Assembly (NCBI GenBank): GCA_021495925.1
Contig: JAKEKT010000109.1
Span: 50,282 to 114,281 of the forward strand
Direction of reading: 5' to 3'
Length of the DNA: 64,000 nucleotides
Origin: Diplodia intermedia
Taxonomy: Eukaryota; Ascomycota; Dothideomycetes; Botryosphaeriales; Botryosphaeriaceae
Shown here: positions 22,107 to 34,694 of the stretch, piece after piece
Layout of the letters: each line of letters begins with the position of its first letter
Position numbering within the stretch: position 1 is the stretch's first letter
Position numbers and translations under genes: made by a program
Notes under the pieces: generated by a model
What the model saw: the letters and a program-made list of their open reading frames with translations, nothing else
Database searches by the model: none
Told to the model about the DNA's origin: nothing

Positions 22107-23074
22107 GTTATGGAATGTATTTGACCTCCTCCAGAAGGTAGAGGGGGGGTTGTGCGTTCATGTATAGACATAGGCATACTACTAAAATTCTAGGAAAAGT
22201 GTATTTAGAGAGTGCTCTTACATGCGATATTACCTGAAGGAAACTCCTAACCCAATCTGATAGTTCGCATTTTCATTCACGCTTCGAACACTGCAATAGA
22301 TGGGGCAAAGCGAACGACAATCTCCTGGAATAAACCTCCCTTTTGCTTGAAAATCAACAATGCTTTCACTCGAATCTTACTTTGACCACATTGTCCCGTA
22401 GTCGGAGGAGCCTTTACGTCACAATCATTCTAAAGGAAATCCGCAAGCGATATCGGGCGTCGGTCTCATCCCCCTACCCAAAACTCATGGCCCTGCGGAA
22501 GATGCCCCCCTGCCTCCAGACGTGGCAACTCATAATGGTTGCAACCGCACCCAAACTAGCCGGTCTAGGATTAGCTTGGAAAGCTATGCCGTTGCGTTGC
22601 TGATTGTTCAGGACCTGGATCGCATCCTCGATGGTTTTTGAAACAATTCCGGGTGTAGTGCCAGTGTGCAATATCGTTTGACTTTGGCCCCAGATATTAC
22701 TCGTGGTACCACGAGCAGGTGCCAGAGCCACAAGTCTGCAAACTCGACCGAGCTGGTTGGCCGTCTACCATGAGAACCGTTGCCCGAGGCGAGTCAACCA
22801 TCCATTAAAGCCCAGCTAAAGCCCAATTGCTACCCTGGACTACGACCAAAGAAAAAAAAATAGTACATCAAATGCAGGACAACAAAAGGCTCCCCCATGG
22901 CGAACTTCGCAGTACTGCTGTTACCTCATAATTCTGAAATTTTCTTTCTCATCGTAGTTGAGTATCGTCAGAGATCGAAACCTTTGTACCTACGAAGCAA
23001 CGGACCAAGAAAAGAAAAAAGAAAAGAGCAAAAAGCCACCCAGCACATCCCCCCTCCATCTCCACCCACCACCC
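22107..23074. other. Convergent intergenic region
   Basis: About 970 bases between the 3' ends of the DHA1 transporter and the amidohydrolase. It has A-rich runs near 22852-22862 and 23000-23030. No gene supported. Confidence 0.5.
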
Positions 23075-24864
23075 CTACGCCGCCACCGCCTCCCTTGCAG
23101 CAGCAGCAGCATCAAACACCAACCCCCCCTCAAACCACGTCTCCACCACCCTCGCATCCGCCACCTCCTCCGCCCTCCACCCCCCCAGCCCCTCGACGAC
23201 GACAAAATCCGCGCTCAGCCCCTCCTCCAACCGTCCACACGTCGCGTCCGCGTAGCAGCTCCACGCCGCGCCGGCCGTCTGCGCCGCCACCACCGTCGCC
23301 AGGCCGAGCCGCCACTCTTCATTGACGACGGCTTCGTACCCCCTCTCGCGCGCGCTGCGCCGCGTCGTCGCCGTGTACCAGCCGCCCCAGACGCCGTGCG
23401 GGGCGGTGGGGGCGTCGCTGCCGAGGGCGAGGGCGGCGCCGTGGCGGAGGAAGTCGGCGTAGGCGAAGGCGCGGCCGCAGCGGTGGGCTCCTCCGCCGCC
23501 GCCGACGACGCCGCCGTCCAGCAGGGCGGGCCAGGCGCGCAGGATGGCCGGGTCGGCGTGGCCCGGCTGGATGGACGCGGTGATGCCGAGGGCGCCGAGG
23601 CGAGCGGCGTCGCGGGCGGACGCGAGCTCGAGGTGCTCGATGCGCGGGCGGCGGAGGGGTTGGCAGGTGGCCGCCTCTTCCAGGGCGTCGATGGCGGTGG
23701 CGATGGCCTGGTCGCCGATGGCGTGCAGCGCGACTTGCAGGCCGTGCTGGGCGGCGCGGCGGACGACGGGCTGGAGTTGCGCGGCGGACCAGATGGGGGG
23801 GCAGTTGGTGCCGTTGGAGGAGTAGGGTTCGGAGAGGGCGGCGGTGCAGGCGTCGATGACGCCGTCCTGTGGGGGGAGCGGGGGCGGGTTAGTGGTGGTT
23901 GAGGTTGGAGAGAAGGGGAGGGGGTGGGGTTTCGTACGCAGATGACCTTGATGCCGGCGATGCGGAAGGAGGGCGAGGTCTCGAGGTTGAACTGGGCGTG
24001 CAACTCGGCGGCGCGGTCGACCTGCGCAACGTTCTCGGCCTCAGTGTCCTTTGGGCTGATCAGCCAGTGCGCGGCTACGCGGACGGGCGGCGGCGGCAGG
24101 GCGTTCGTGTGTCGTCGGCGCATCAGCTCTTGCAGCGCTCCCCACGCCGTCTCGTCCATGGCCATCTCCACCACGCCCGTGTAGCCCGCCGCGCTGTACG
24201 CCGCGAAGGCGGCCTCCAGCCGCTCCACGCGCTCGTCCATGGTCGCCACGCGCGCCACGTACGGCCACACCAGGTTGATGTTGGCGGCCTCGCTCAGCAG
24301 ACCCGTCGGCTTGCCCTTCTCGTCCCTGGAAATGGTGCCGCCGGGAACCTCGGGCGTGTTCTCGTCGATGGCCATGGCTGCGAGGGCGGAGCTGCTGCAC
24401 CACGTCGAGTGCAGGTCCTTGGCGTTGATGAAGATGGGCCGCGGGTCGAGGTCGTCCAACAGCGCGGCAGTGGGGGGTGTCTCGCCCGTCATCGAATGCA
24501 TCCATCCGCAGCAGAAGATTTGCGACGCGCCCGGGTTGGCCGCCGCCCACGCGCGGATGGCGCCGCGGATGTCGTCGAGGCTCTCGCAGTCTCCGAGCTC
24601 CACGGCCGTCAGCGCCTGGCCCATCAGCATCAGGTGCATATGCCCGTCCACGAAGCCCGGCACCACTACGCGGCCTCCGACGTCGCGCGTGCTCGCGCCC
24701 GCAGCTAGAGCATTCTGGACTGCCGCACTTGAGGCTGGCCCAACGAAGGAGATCTTGTCGCCATGCGTGATCATGCACTCGGCGAAAGATGGCTTCTCTG
24801 GTTGCTTGGGGCCGCCAGACGCCGTGAAGAAGCGGCCGTTTTGGAAGACAGTGGTAGTCGTCAT
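23075..24864 (-). CDS. Amidohydrolase family 3 protein (YtcJ-like)
   Basis: A metal-dependent hydrolase of the amidohydrolase superfamily, 572 residues in two exons (24864-23938 and 23866-23075; 71-nt intron GTACGA...CCACAG). Motifs are a VVVPGFVDGHMHL metal-binding HxH at the start of the barrel (about 66-79), LHSTW further on, HAIGDQA after the intron, RIEHLE, and ALGSDAP near the end carrying the conserved barrel-end Asp. This is the pattern of bacterial YtcJ and N-substituted formamide deformylase proteins. The substrate is probably an amide or formamide but is not predictable. The second exon is very GC-rich and lacks internal ATG codons. The C-terminus reads like the usual 'SADFVVVEG' composite-domain end, supporting completeness. 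Confidence 0.9.
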
Positions 24865-25474
24865 GTGGGACGGGCCGATGAAGTGGTGGCTGCTGTCACT
24901 GTACCTTGTAAGCCTTGCAGTGGTATAGGGGGGAACAAAAGCGGTGGAATTGTGCTTTACATCCTTGAGCAGAGCGGGGTTTCCGCCCGTCTTATAGCAT
25001 CATGCACAAGGGCGTGGAGTGAAGTGGAGCGCCGCCATGTGGGTTGCGAAGTCGGATGGACCTTCCAAGGAAAGGCTAGCCTGTTTTGTGCATCTCCACT
25101 GCCAAGGAGCCTCTTTACCCGGGCCGACGAATGCAGCTTATCAAACTCAATGGACCGGGGCATCGACGAGATATCAGTAAAACGACGGGTGACTTTGGGT
25201 CGAGCAGAAAGGTGCCGTCCTTGCTTAATCTCAACGTAGTAGTCTAAGCAGGCAGGCTGTGTATCGAATATCGTTCAAAGCATTATTTATTACCTAGGAA
25301 ATCAGTAGCATCGTGGTTGAATCGAGAATCAAGAACGGCAGGTATCAGGAATGATTGCGAAACCAGCCGCAAGAAAGGGAATAGCAATCCCGCCCCCATC
25401 CGTCCATCCCCAAGTGTCATATCCTTCTCAATGACTCCTCCAACACCCATGCGTCACACTCAACTTGCCGTTCC
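24865..25474. other. Intergenic
   Basis: 610 bases between two minus-strand genes (amidohydrolase start, phospholipase D stop). Nothing recognised. Confidence 0.5.
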
Positions 25475-28219
25475 TCAGGTGTAGATACTCTCCGTGTACG
25501 CGTTCACCTGCAGCCCCTTTTCGGCCATCTCGGCGTCCTTCAGGAAATCAAGAGGCATCCAAACCAGATGACCCTTGATTTCGTCAAGTGTCTTCTTGAT
25601 ATCACCAGTCCGGCGGTGAAGGTCAAAGATGTGGCCTTGCTTGTGCGCTTCGTTAGGGTTGCTTGGGTCTACCGGCGGCAAGAACTTGGCGTAGTCGTCA
25701 AAGGTTTTGACTGTTTACTGTCAGTTAGTGGCAAAACACAAGTGGAGAAGAGTGCACTTACTATTATCATCAGGGTCCGCGTGGAAGAGGTCTCGGAAGA
25801 TTTCCGTATTGTGAGATGCCCTTCCGCACCACATGTCCCAGACCTCGTCGCCGAGAGGATCAGCCACAAACTCATAACCCGGGTCATCATCCTGGATGTC
25901 GTTGGGGCAATCGCCTGGAGGCTGCGCATTAGGATCTTTGGAGGCGTCGGATTCCTGCGCCTCCAGGAGACCCAGATGCTCACGCCACAGCATACGGCGA
26001 AGCGTGGCCGCATGCCGCCCAGCCTGATAGGGTTGACCGTTCATCGTCGACTCAATCTTTTCCGTGTCCTCCATGACAATACTAAGTTCCGAGTCGTGGT
26101 AACCAAGCTGGGAGCGGTCATTGATGTTCGAACTACCACAGATGGTAATCCTGTCGTCAACGATCAAGAGCTTCGCGTGGATGTACAATTCCTCCTGAAC
26201 GAAATTGTTCTTCTCCGAATCTGGATCCTCGGGGTCCCATGGTTCCTCGGACACACTCTTTCCGTCCCTCATAGCAGCAGCCGAAAGCGAATCGGCGCTG
26301 AGAACATTCTCATGGCCATCTTTCATCAAGCCAGCATTTTCTCTCTCTGCCTCAAAGCGTCGTCGGCGCTCCGCGATCTCCTTTCTATCCTTTTCATCGT
26401 CGGAATCAGAGTCGAAGCCGCCCTCACTACTGGAGTCGCCTTTGGCTCCGTGTATACCGGTGGCCATGATCTCGTCTGCCTGCGCGCGCTGAACATCTTG
26501 GTATTTCACTCCAGACTGCTCTTCTTGCCTCTTCATCGCAGGGGTGGTATTGAGACGGTCAAAAGAGCGGAGGTTGAAGACAAAAATGTACTGGCTGGGG
26601 TCAAAGCCTGCTTTCTTGATCTGGCCCATGATCGAATGCTCTCCACGGTTGATCGATTTGAACTGGTAGTCCATGATTGCCCGAGTTCCGGTAGCTGCAT
26701 CGCCACGGAGGTCTCCAGCAAAACCGGGGATGGCGGGTATGACGATGATGACTCTGAATTTCCTGCCTTCTTTACCGGCTCTGACGCAGGCATCGACTAT
26801 TGCCTTTCCAATCTGGTTGTGGATTGGCGACTGCTCTTCTCCGGTGGCGGTGACTGGAAATGTCAGAAGGAGATAAACCGATAGCAATCATTGATACTCA
26901 CTGAAAAACTGGTTCTCAATGTATACGAAATGCTCCGCATTCCGGATGGTCTCGCAGTATGCGTTCTGGATGCTGTGTTCCACCAAGATTCCGCTGCTCC
27001 AATCGGCACTGCTCCTGACGATCTGCGCGTGCACGGTGCCCTGGGTGCCGTCCAGCGGCTTCGTGTTGAGAGGGCTGAGTGGGTGGTGGATGTACTCCCC
27101 GACAGGAAACTTGGGACGCTGCACAGCGATCAGGTCCTCGTCCTCGCCCTCTCTGCCCTCGACGGTAAGCCAGTCAAAGCGCTTGTCCCGCTTGTATTTG
27201 TCACGTTTGACGAAATTCCACCGCAGGATGAAGTGCTCAGCAATGTCGTAGACGCAGGGTCCTATGACGCCCATGGCTACATCGTGCCAAGGCATGCGGC
27301 CATAGTCGGCCTTGGAGAGCTCGTTCGACTTCCAATCATCGACGGACTGGAAATCCATGATGCGGTTGTTGTTGAAGTCCTGACCGGGAAAGATTTCGTG
27401 CTGGACGCCAGAAGGGTGCACATCCGCCATCTGGTGCTGCTTGTTGTCCCAACGACCAAAGCAAAGATCCAGGCCACCGATGAAGGCCAGGTTGTAGTCG
27501 ATGACGATGAATTTCTCGTGGTGAGCCCAGTAGAAGGTCATGTCGCCGAGGTTCTCGAACATGTTGTGGTCAGGGTGGCGCATGACATGGATATTGCCAT
27601 GGCCGGGAGAGCCTGGGGGACACAGGCTCCGCAGAGCGTGCTTGGTGTGGGCGCTGTTGCAGGTGAGGGCCTGGTTGACTTCCTTGTACACGATGACATA
27701 GATCTGGACGCCGGCCTCGGCGCGACGCTTCAGCACCTGATCGAGGCGCCATTCCTGGTTATAGTAGGGCGGGCGGCGCAGGAACAGCTCCGGGGACAGC
27801 CACCAGTCCTCGATGTAGATGGTCTCCTTTGCGCGCTCCAGCGCCACGGAAACAGCCCAGAAATAGTCGCGGCCGTCGACATACCACTTGATCAGATTGC
27901 CGTCGTGCTCCGGGGCAAAGCTCTGGAAACGATGGCTCTCGCCAATCTTGGTGCGCTTCTCGTCGGTGACCTGCTCGTGCTCCTCATCGTGGCGGTGGTT
28001 GGGGTTGATGAGGTTGCCGACCTTGCCGAGCTTGTGCTTGAGGTGCGTGGCCTCAACCTTCAGGTCGTACAGGTGCGTGTTCTTGAGCTTCTCGCGGAGG
28101 CCGGGGAACGGGTGCCTCAGGTGGCCCTTGAGGCCCTGGGGATTGTGCGACTCCTCGTCGTGCTTCGCGGCGTCTTTCTCGGCCTGCGGGGGGCCCGCAT
28201 CCAGTGCAGGGGAAGTCAT
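25475..28219 (-). CDS. Phospholipase D without PX/PH domains
   Basis: Hydrolyses phosphatidylcholine to phosphatidic acid. Three exons, 28219-26902, 26853-25762 and 25710-25475, give 881 residues; both introns (48 and 51 nt) split a codon after its first base and close in frame. Two HKD catalytic motifs are intact: HEKFIVID with H234, K236 and D241, and HAKLLIVD with H665, K667 and D672, each followed by the usual Gly/Asn-rich block (GGLDLCFGRWD; GSSNINDRS). The N-terminus (1-100) is charged and has no PX or PH domain, unlike yeast Spo14, so membrane recruitment must differ. An acidic, Ser/Asp-rich insertion of about 115 residues (545-660) precedes the second HKD, also seen in eukaryotic PLDs as a variable loop. 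It lies directly downstream of a cPLA2-like gene on the same strand. Confidence 0.95.
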
Positions 28220-28608
28220 GGTGCTGAGGGCAGGGAGGGAGGTGGGAGAGCGGGGTGCGGAGGCAATTGGCGACGGAGGGCGGCCAGGCAGGCAGGATTT
28301 ATGGCAGCAGAGGCTCCTGGCTACGCTCGTGCCGGCAGCCGTCTTCGCGTTGCAAAAGCTGACGGGATCCCTGCTCTGTGCCCTGCCTTGAACGCTGCGT
28401 TCCTGCTTGATCCGCGACGGGCCCGCTGGCGCGTCTTATCACCTGCCCCTCTGTTTGGCGCGTCGCGGGGCTGGGCGATCCGGCAAGCTCGCGTGATGTC
28501 ATGCTGCATTGGCGCGCCTCTATTTTCATCTACCACTGCTCCGCCCTGGGGTATCACGCTATTTCTATGTGTCGCACATGTCGACGCCTCCCACGTCGCG
28601 ACTCGCTT
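28220..28608. other. Intergenic, PLD promoter
   Basis: 389 bases between the cPLA2-like stop and the PLD start, which must hold both the terminator of one and the promoter of the other. No motif stands out. Confidence 0.5.
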
Positions 28609-31079
28609 TCAGCTGAAGTGGTCTCCGTGGTCGCCCTCTCCAAGCTTTTTGCCAACCCGCCCCGTGCGGAGCTTCCAGCGCCGCCGCCGCTCCTTCTCCT
28701 CAGCCTCCCGCTCCAGCCTCTTGGCTTTCTTCCGCTCATACACGGCTCGGACCGTGCGCATCGTCTGGTCCTTGCCCTCCTCAAAGTTCGCCCGTGCCAA
28801 TGCTACCACCTTATCAATGTCCTCTGGCGTGTACACAAAGTTCCAGGTCGACATGAAGTCTGACTCGCGTGGATCCACTCCCTCGACCTTTGGATTCGCC
28901 AGGAACGGGAAGTAGATGACCGCGATGCCTGCGTCAGGCCTCATGAGCTCCCAATCCTCCTGCACCTGCTTGGCCGTAGATGGCGACGGCTCTTCCGGTT
29001 CTTCCTCCGATACTCTCTGCCCTGTCGTGCCGATCCAAACGTTACAGTAGCCAAGGTCGTCGTGCTTCTTGGGCGCGTTCTTCTCGTCATCCAAGAATTG
29101 CTTCTCTTGAGCCTCGGCGAGTTTCTCTGCCGCCTGCTCTTCTGTCCCAGCCTGCGCTGCCTTCAGCTCCTCCCCGATCTGCTCTTTGCTCTCGTCTCCA
29201 GGCGGCCAACCAGCCCCGACGGGCCAGCCGACAATCCCTCGCTGCTTACTGTAGCCTTCCGCGACTTTGAGCCAGTTGTCAGTCCTGACGTCAGCCGAAG
29301 CGTCGAAGGCTATGAGAATGTCCACATCGCGACCGGGCCGGAGAAGCGGGTAGAGAGGTAGGTTATTGCTCATGCCAGCATCCATCAATTGCAGGTTCGA
29401 TGCCGTGAACATACTCTCCGGGCATGATTGAGGAAGCAGTTCGCGCAATCCAAGGACGTAGTTTGGGATGACTGCAGGGTCAATTGGATGCATCTTGACC
29501 AGGTCGTGATCGCGCTCCATGATCATCTGGTCGATCCCCATAAACCCAGCCAGTCCTTGCATCGCTGGCCTAATTTCCTTGTAATAATGCGAAAGCGTTG
29601 CACAGAACGCACTGCCCCAGATCCCCAGTAAAAGTGGAACACGGAGCTCTGGAAGAGCCAGGCCGTTATCTCTCCAAAGGGCTTTGCCGTCTTTGAATTC
29701 GCGTCCGATCGCCCAGGTGGGGATACCCGCTGCAAGCTCTTCGCACCACATCTCATAGGGTGTGAATCTGTTGCAGTTAGCACTGGGAGTTTCAGGGGTA
29801 GTACGATCCACACTCACTCGAACCATTGGAACCAAGCCCCCTCCATTTGTTTGAATTTACTCTCATCCTCAGTGGCGTGTGGTATTTCGTGTCGGACCGC
29901 CGTGTAGATCGGTAGTGGGTGCGCGCCGCTATCAACGAATCGACGCTGGTTCGATATTTTCAAGTCACGGTCATCGAGGTCCAGCTCTCCTTTTGGCACC
30001 ATGAGGCGTGCGGCAAGAAGGAGGCCGTAGATGTCCACTATACCGAACTCCGCCCCCGGGACGCCACGATACTTCTCAACAACGCCACTGAGAAGGAACT
30101 TGTTCGTGGGAGCACTGTTTATCATTGCCACTGCCGGAGGAGGATAGGCAATATGCACGCCCAGCCGATGCTTTAAATGGTTGATCAGCCGTTCATGGTT
30201 TTGTCCTGCGATGGAAGAATAGTACAGGGTCTGGAGCCAACAGCTGCCGCTGACCCCAGCAGTATACGTAATACAGTCGAACAGTCCCGCTTCTTGGGCG
30301 GAAAGGTACGAAGATGAGCCAGCCACCAGCGCTCTCAACCCGCCCCCAGAGCCACACATGGCAATGGTCGGCACGTCGTCGGGGTGAATGTCTTTCTCAT
30401 CCATCCCCAGATACTTGGCAAGAGCGTGGCGTACGTGCAACTTGCGCTTTCGCAAGAACGCCTGTTCCTCATCGCACAGCTCGTGAGATATACGAACGCG
30501 CGCGTCCCATAGGATCTCGGGGTTGATCTCTGGATCGTTCGCCTCACGCCAGATCTCATCGGCCAGGGACCCAGGTGCCATCGAAAGCTCCGTCTGGAGC
30601 TTAGTCATGAACCCTGGCAGAATCTTGACCCAGTCCGGAACCAGGTAGTCCGAAAGCGACCCGCCAAAGGCGGAGAGGGTTTCCGGAATGGAGGAAATGG
30701 ACATCATAATACCATTCCAAGTAGACTCGGGAGATTCTTCCTCCTCACCCTTCTCAGTCGCCTTGCGAGACTGGGATGGCGGAGGCTGTTGCCCTGGCTT
30801 GCCCTCATCCTTGCCAAATTGACCTTTCTCCCCAGTATCCCTGGCTTGCCGGCGCGCACCTATCTTCGGGGAACCCTGGGGCCATCTGGCGGCATCGGTG
30901 GAGCTGTCATTGTGCAAGTATCGGACGGGGACCCAGCCAGGGCGCGTGCGATTCGAGTAACTGTATGTTGCGAGGCCTGCGATTGCTGAGCCGAGTGCGA
31001 GCGCGCCGACTGTGCGCTGGAAGGAGGGTCTGCGGCTGACATTGGCGATGCGACGCATCTGGAGTGCGCTGCTCCTCAT
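28609..31079 (-). CDS. Cytosolic phospholipase A2-like enzyme
   Basis: A cPLA2/lysophospholipase-fold enzyme that releases fatty acids from phospholipids. Two exons, 31079-29818 and 29767-28609, join at the conserved FEFTPYE block (50-nt intron) to give 806 residues. The nucleophile elbow is GVSGS with Ser277, after a Gly-rich oxyanion loop CGSGGGLRA (242-250). The catalytic Asp lies in LMDAGMSNNLPLYPLLRPGRDVD. The N-terminus is Arg/Ser-rich with a hydrophobic patch (GALALGSAIAGLATYSY), like a mitochondrial presequence and anchor; Aspergillus plaA-type cPLA2 has been reported in mitochondria, as I recall. No C2 domain is visible. The C-terminal 60 residues are highly charged (Lys/Arg/Glu). 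The start could instead be the in-frame ATG at 31058 or 31139. Confidence 0.92.
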
Positions 31080-31690
31080 TCTGGAGAGAATTAGCGTCGC
31101 GCTTGAGCAGATGCGTCTCTCAAACCTACAGCTGGCCATGGAGTCCCGCGACCGAGCGCTTTGACAATTGAGACATGCGAGCCATGGCAATGGTCAGGAT
31201 CGCGGGACGGATCGGGGTCGATTTATGGCATGCTCAGCGCGGTTCGCGAGGCGGATGGTGTCGTGCGTGGGAACATGCGCTCAGTGTGGCTGGAGGATCG
31301 CGGGACTTCAGCGACCGGGGCGATGGAAAGTAGAAGGAGCGTATCGCGGAGGAAACAGGAATTGTTGAAATCGGTCATAGCTACGTCGGCATTGGCGTCT
31401 ACGTTGGCTGCCCGCGTAGGCCAGGGATTCCCTGCCCGATCGCCTAGCGCCCGCATTCTCGGCATCGGGCACCCAGCACTTCCGTCACCAGCTGCAGCAG
31501 CTCTGGCTCAGGCCCCACGATGCACAGAGCGATCAACCCCCGTTAACACCATCTCCGCTCAAGACTCCCTTGCGCCGCGTCGCGTGCTTGCTACCATAGC
31601 CCTGCTCGCGCCCTTTTCTTCCACTCGAGCCGCCACCACACTCTCGCCGCCGTTGGGCTGACTTTGCGCCCGTCGCGCCCCGCCGACACC
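31080..31690. other. Divergent promoter region, cPLA2 / Exo70
   Basis: 611 bases shared between the minus-strand phospholipase and plus-strand EXO70. No TATA; pyrimidine-rich tracts before the EXO70 ATG. Confidence 0.5.
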
Positions 31691-33739
31691 ATGGTGGGCG
31701 TCAAGAAAGCCGCGCTCGCGGAGGAGAGCGCTGAGGTCGAGGTGCTTTTCGCGAATATGGAGAAGCTGAAGGGCTTGACGAAGAAAATTCAAGGCTCGCT
31801 GAACCGTCTGGAAACCAGCGGCAAGAGCGTTCAGGAGGCCATTGGGCCCATCTACGGGAACACGCAGAAGCTGCAGACCACCAACGCGAGTACGTGTTTG
31901 CGACTCACCGAGCACCTCTACAGTTGCTGATTGCTACGCAGACGTGGATCGGATCATAGACGCCATCGATCGGATACGGCAGCCGCTCGACCAGAGAGGT
32001 CGCGAAGAACAAATCATCAACGCTGGGTGAGTGCAACTTCAATCCCTCATAGTTCCACGCACTAACCTCCCACAGTCCGAGGAAAGCAGGCCTTGGGGAC
32101 TTCATCGCATCCTTGGATCGCACCACTCAGGCCCTCGGCGACCTCAAGTACTCGAACCTCCGGTCGAACCAACAGGCCATATCGGAGTTGAATTCATTGC
32201 TGAAGAGAGGCACCAAACAATTAGAGGATGTTTTCAAGGAAATTCTCCGGGAAGATGCACGTCCCGTCGAGCCGTTGCATTATATTACAAAGAGTTAGTG
32301 TCATCCTATGCTTCGGCTACGCTCCATCCATACTGACCCCTGGACTAGAACTGCCGTTCCCCACGTTGCCCCAGGAGAAGACGTCGAACCTGCGAACCAT
32401 CAACTCGCACATGACTGCCTCTGTTGCGCAAATGTCTCAGGGTGATGGGCGAGAAACCCCTTCCGCGAAGATCTATGCCGAAGTCCGCGGAGAGTACATT
32501 ACGAACACCCTGCGTAACTTGGCGGCTGCCTGTATCAATACCGCGAGGAAGACTACTGCTGATGCGATATACCGCCAAGGTACCAATGGCATCGGAACGT
32601 ATGCCTCTGGCTTGGAAGGCCTCTTCATGGCTGAGTATGAGAACATTTGTCCAATCTTCGCGCGTGAGGATTGGGCTCGTGTTTACGCTCAAGCGTGTCA
32701 GATGGCTCTGAACGAGTTTGCTAAGACTTTGAGGGAACTCAACAATCACGTCAAGAGCAACCTGACTACCGATTGCTTCCTTGCGTACGAGATTATTGAC
32801 ATCGTCTCCAACCTCTCGCTGCGCCTGGAACAGCAGACGGGAGAGCTGAAGCGGCCGATTGCTGATTCAGTCAAGCCTATACGCGAAACTGCGAAATCCT
32901 CATTGCGCACGCTGATGGAAGAGGCGCGTAACAAGGTGGCTACGCTGATTGCTATTCCCATTGATGGCGGCGCCTCCAACACCACCAATGAGATGATGGC
33001 ACGCCTTCAACAGATGACCAATTACCTCAACCCTCTCTCTTCGATTCTGATATCATTGGGAGATGGAGGCTGGTCGACAGCTTCTGCCTCCTCGTCGACA
33101 ACCTCTCTTAGCAAGTCGTTCGACGTTGGAGCGGATGGCCGGCAACTCTTTGCTCACTATGCCATGGAAATGATCGAAACTCAGTTGAAGGAACTCGATG
33201 CCAAGGGCCGGATGCTACACAAGGGCAAGGCATTGCAGGGCGTGTTTATCGCCAACAACGTTGCCATTATCGAGAGGATGATCCGTTCCTCGGACCTTGC
33301 CATTCTGCTGGCTAACGCAGCCAAGGTAGTCGAGACGTGGCGGAAACGGGCCACGCAGATGTATCTGGATGCTTGGAAGGAGCCATCGGGCTGTCTTCTT
33401 GATGTCCAGTACACGAACCGCGGAGGGCGGCCCCACTCGGGAGGTGCGGGATCCGTCGATTCCGCGTCAGTGGTCAAGAACCTCAGCTCCAAGGATAAAG
33501 ACAACGTCAAGGAGAAGTGGAAGAGCTTCAACACTTCATTCGACGAGCTGATCGCCAAGCACAGGGGTTATGCGATGGAGAAGGAGGTCAAGGCCCACCT
33601 CGCGCGCGAGGTGCAGACGATGATCGAGCCGCTGTACGGGCGCTTCTGGGACCGGTATCACGAGATCGATAAGGGCAAGGGCAAGTACGTCAAATACGAC
33701 AAGTCGCAGCTGGCGGCGACGCTGGCGGGTTTGGCGTGA
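31691..33739 (+). CDS. EXO70: Exocyst subunit Exo70
   Basis: A component of the exocyst, which tethers secretory vesicles to the plasma membrane at growing hyphal tips. Four exons, 31691-31889, 31942-32026, 32076-32293 and 32349-33739, give 630 residues, the usual length. The N-terminal helix (about 1-60) is coiled-coil-like, followed by the rod of helical bundles. Recognisable blocks are DARPVEPLHYITK before the third intron, the helical middle with DCFLAYEIIDIVSNL, and the C-terminal PIP2-binding and Rho-binding region with EKWKSFNTSFDELIAKHRGY and the terminal YVKYDKSQLAATLAGL. All introns are GT-AG and split a codon. It lies next to a septin and two phospholipases; phosphatidic acid and PIP2 metabolism touches exocyst recruitment, but linkage here is only positional. 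Confidence 0.97.
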
Positions 33740-34694
33740 GGGGGCAAAGTGGGGGTTCGTTCTGCGGCTTCATTGTTCTGGGTATACCCTGTTGTGGTTA
33801 TGGCGTACGGATGTTCACGGCGCTGCGTTCTCGCAGACACCGGCTGGATAATAGATGGACATATAATTTCGCAATCCCCGGCTGGGCGCTCACATCACGA
33901 TGCTTGTTTCACGGATGTCGCAGGGCGGACGGGCAGTGAGGCTCAGGCTACAAGGCCGGCCGGAGAATTGATGCAGTAGTGATACGTGGGCGGGCAGCGG
34001 CGAGTGAGCGGTTCGCACGCGTGATTGGTGCGCGTGCAGTGGGTTGTCGTGGCACGACGACGACGCGAAAGGCAATTTCCCCTGCGGACAGGCTGACGGC
34101 CTGCGTAGCGGGCAAGGCAGGTGCGACCGCAGATGCCGGCAGGCTGGCCACGACCGAGACTCCGCTGCTGCAACCGCGCCCCCCATCCTGCACACCCTCA
34201 ATCGCAGCGTGCGGCTCTCGTCACCTTTGCTGTTGTTGCTAGCCCGACTCTGCGCGCGGACGCCGCTGCACAACGCTCGTCCCCCGTTATTTGACCCCGG
34301 CGACGCCAAGACCAATCAAGTTAATCCCTGCCCCAAGGACCCCTTTCCACGATCAGTCTTGCAGTACTACACCTGCCCCCAGCCCGCTCAGCCAGCACAC
34401 AACCAAGCAGCAGCGGTCGGCGACTGTTCACAGCACACCCTGCCCCGTCTCGCCGTCCTCTGGCACTGTCTCCTCACCAGCTTTAGCATAGCTAGACTGA
34501 CTGGTATGTCGCGCGTCCCGCCCCGTCTGCCACCGACGCACTGGGGCTGTCTCCGCTCGAGCGCCGTCCAGTGGCTTCTGACCAATTCTCCGCCGCCTTT
34601 GCGCGCCTTTGCGCTTCCTGTACTGACCCTGCGCCCTCCTCAACAGTAGTCTCTCGTTTCGAAGTCCACCGTCGACGTCTACCTCAACTTCGCC
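33740..34694. other. Septin promoter and 5' leader
   Basis: About 950 bases upstream of the septin start, pyrimidine-rich near 34300-34690 as in long fungal 5' leaders. No gene supported. Confidence 0.5.

Noticed and set aside
26891..28915. 674-codon plus-strand frame opposite the phospholipase genes
   Set aside because: It runs antisense across PLD exon 1 and the intergenic gap into the cPLA2 3' end and shows the repeated Asp/Val/Leu pattern typical of reversed coding DNA.
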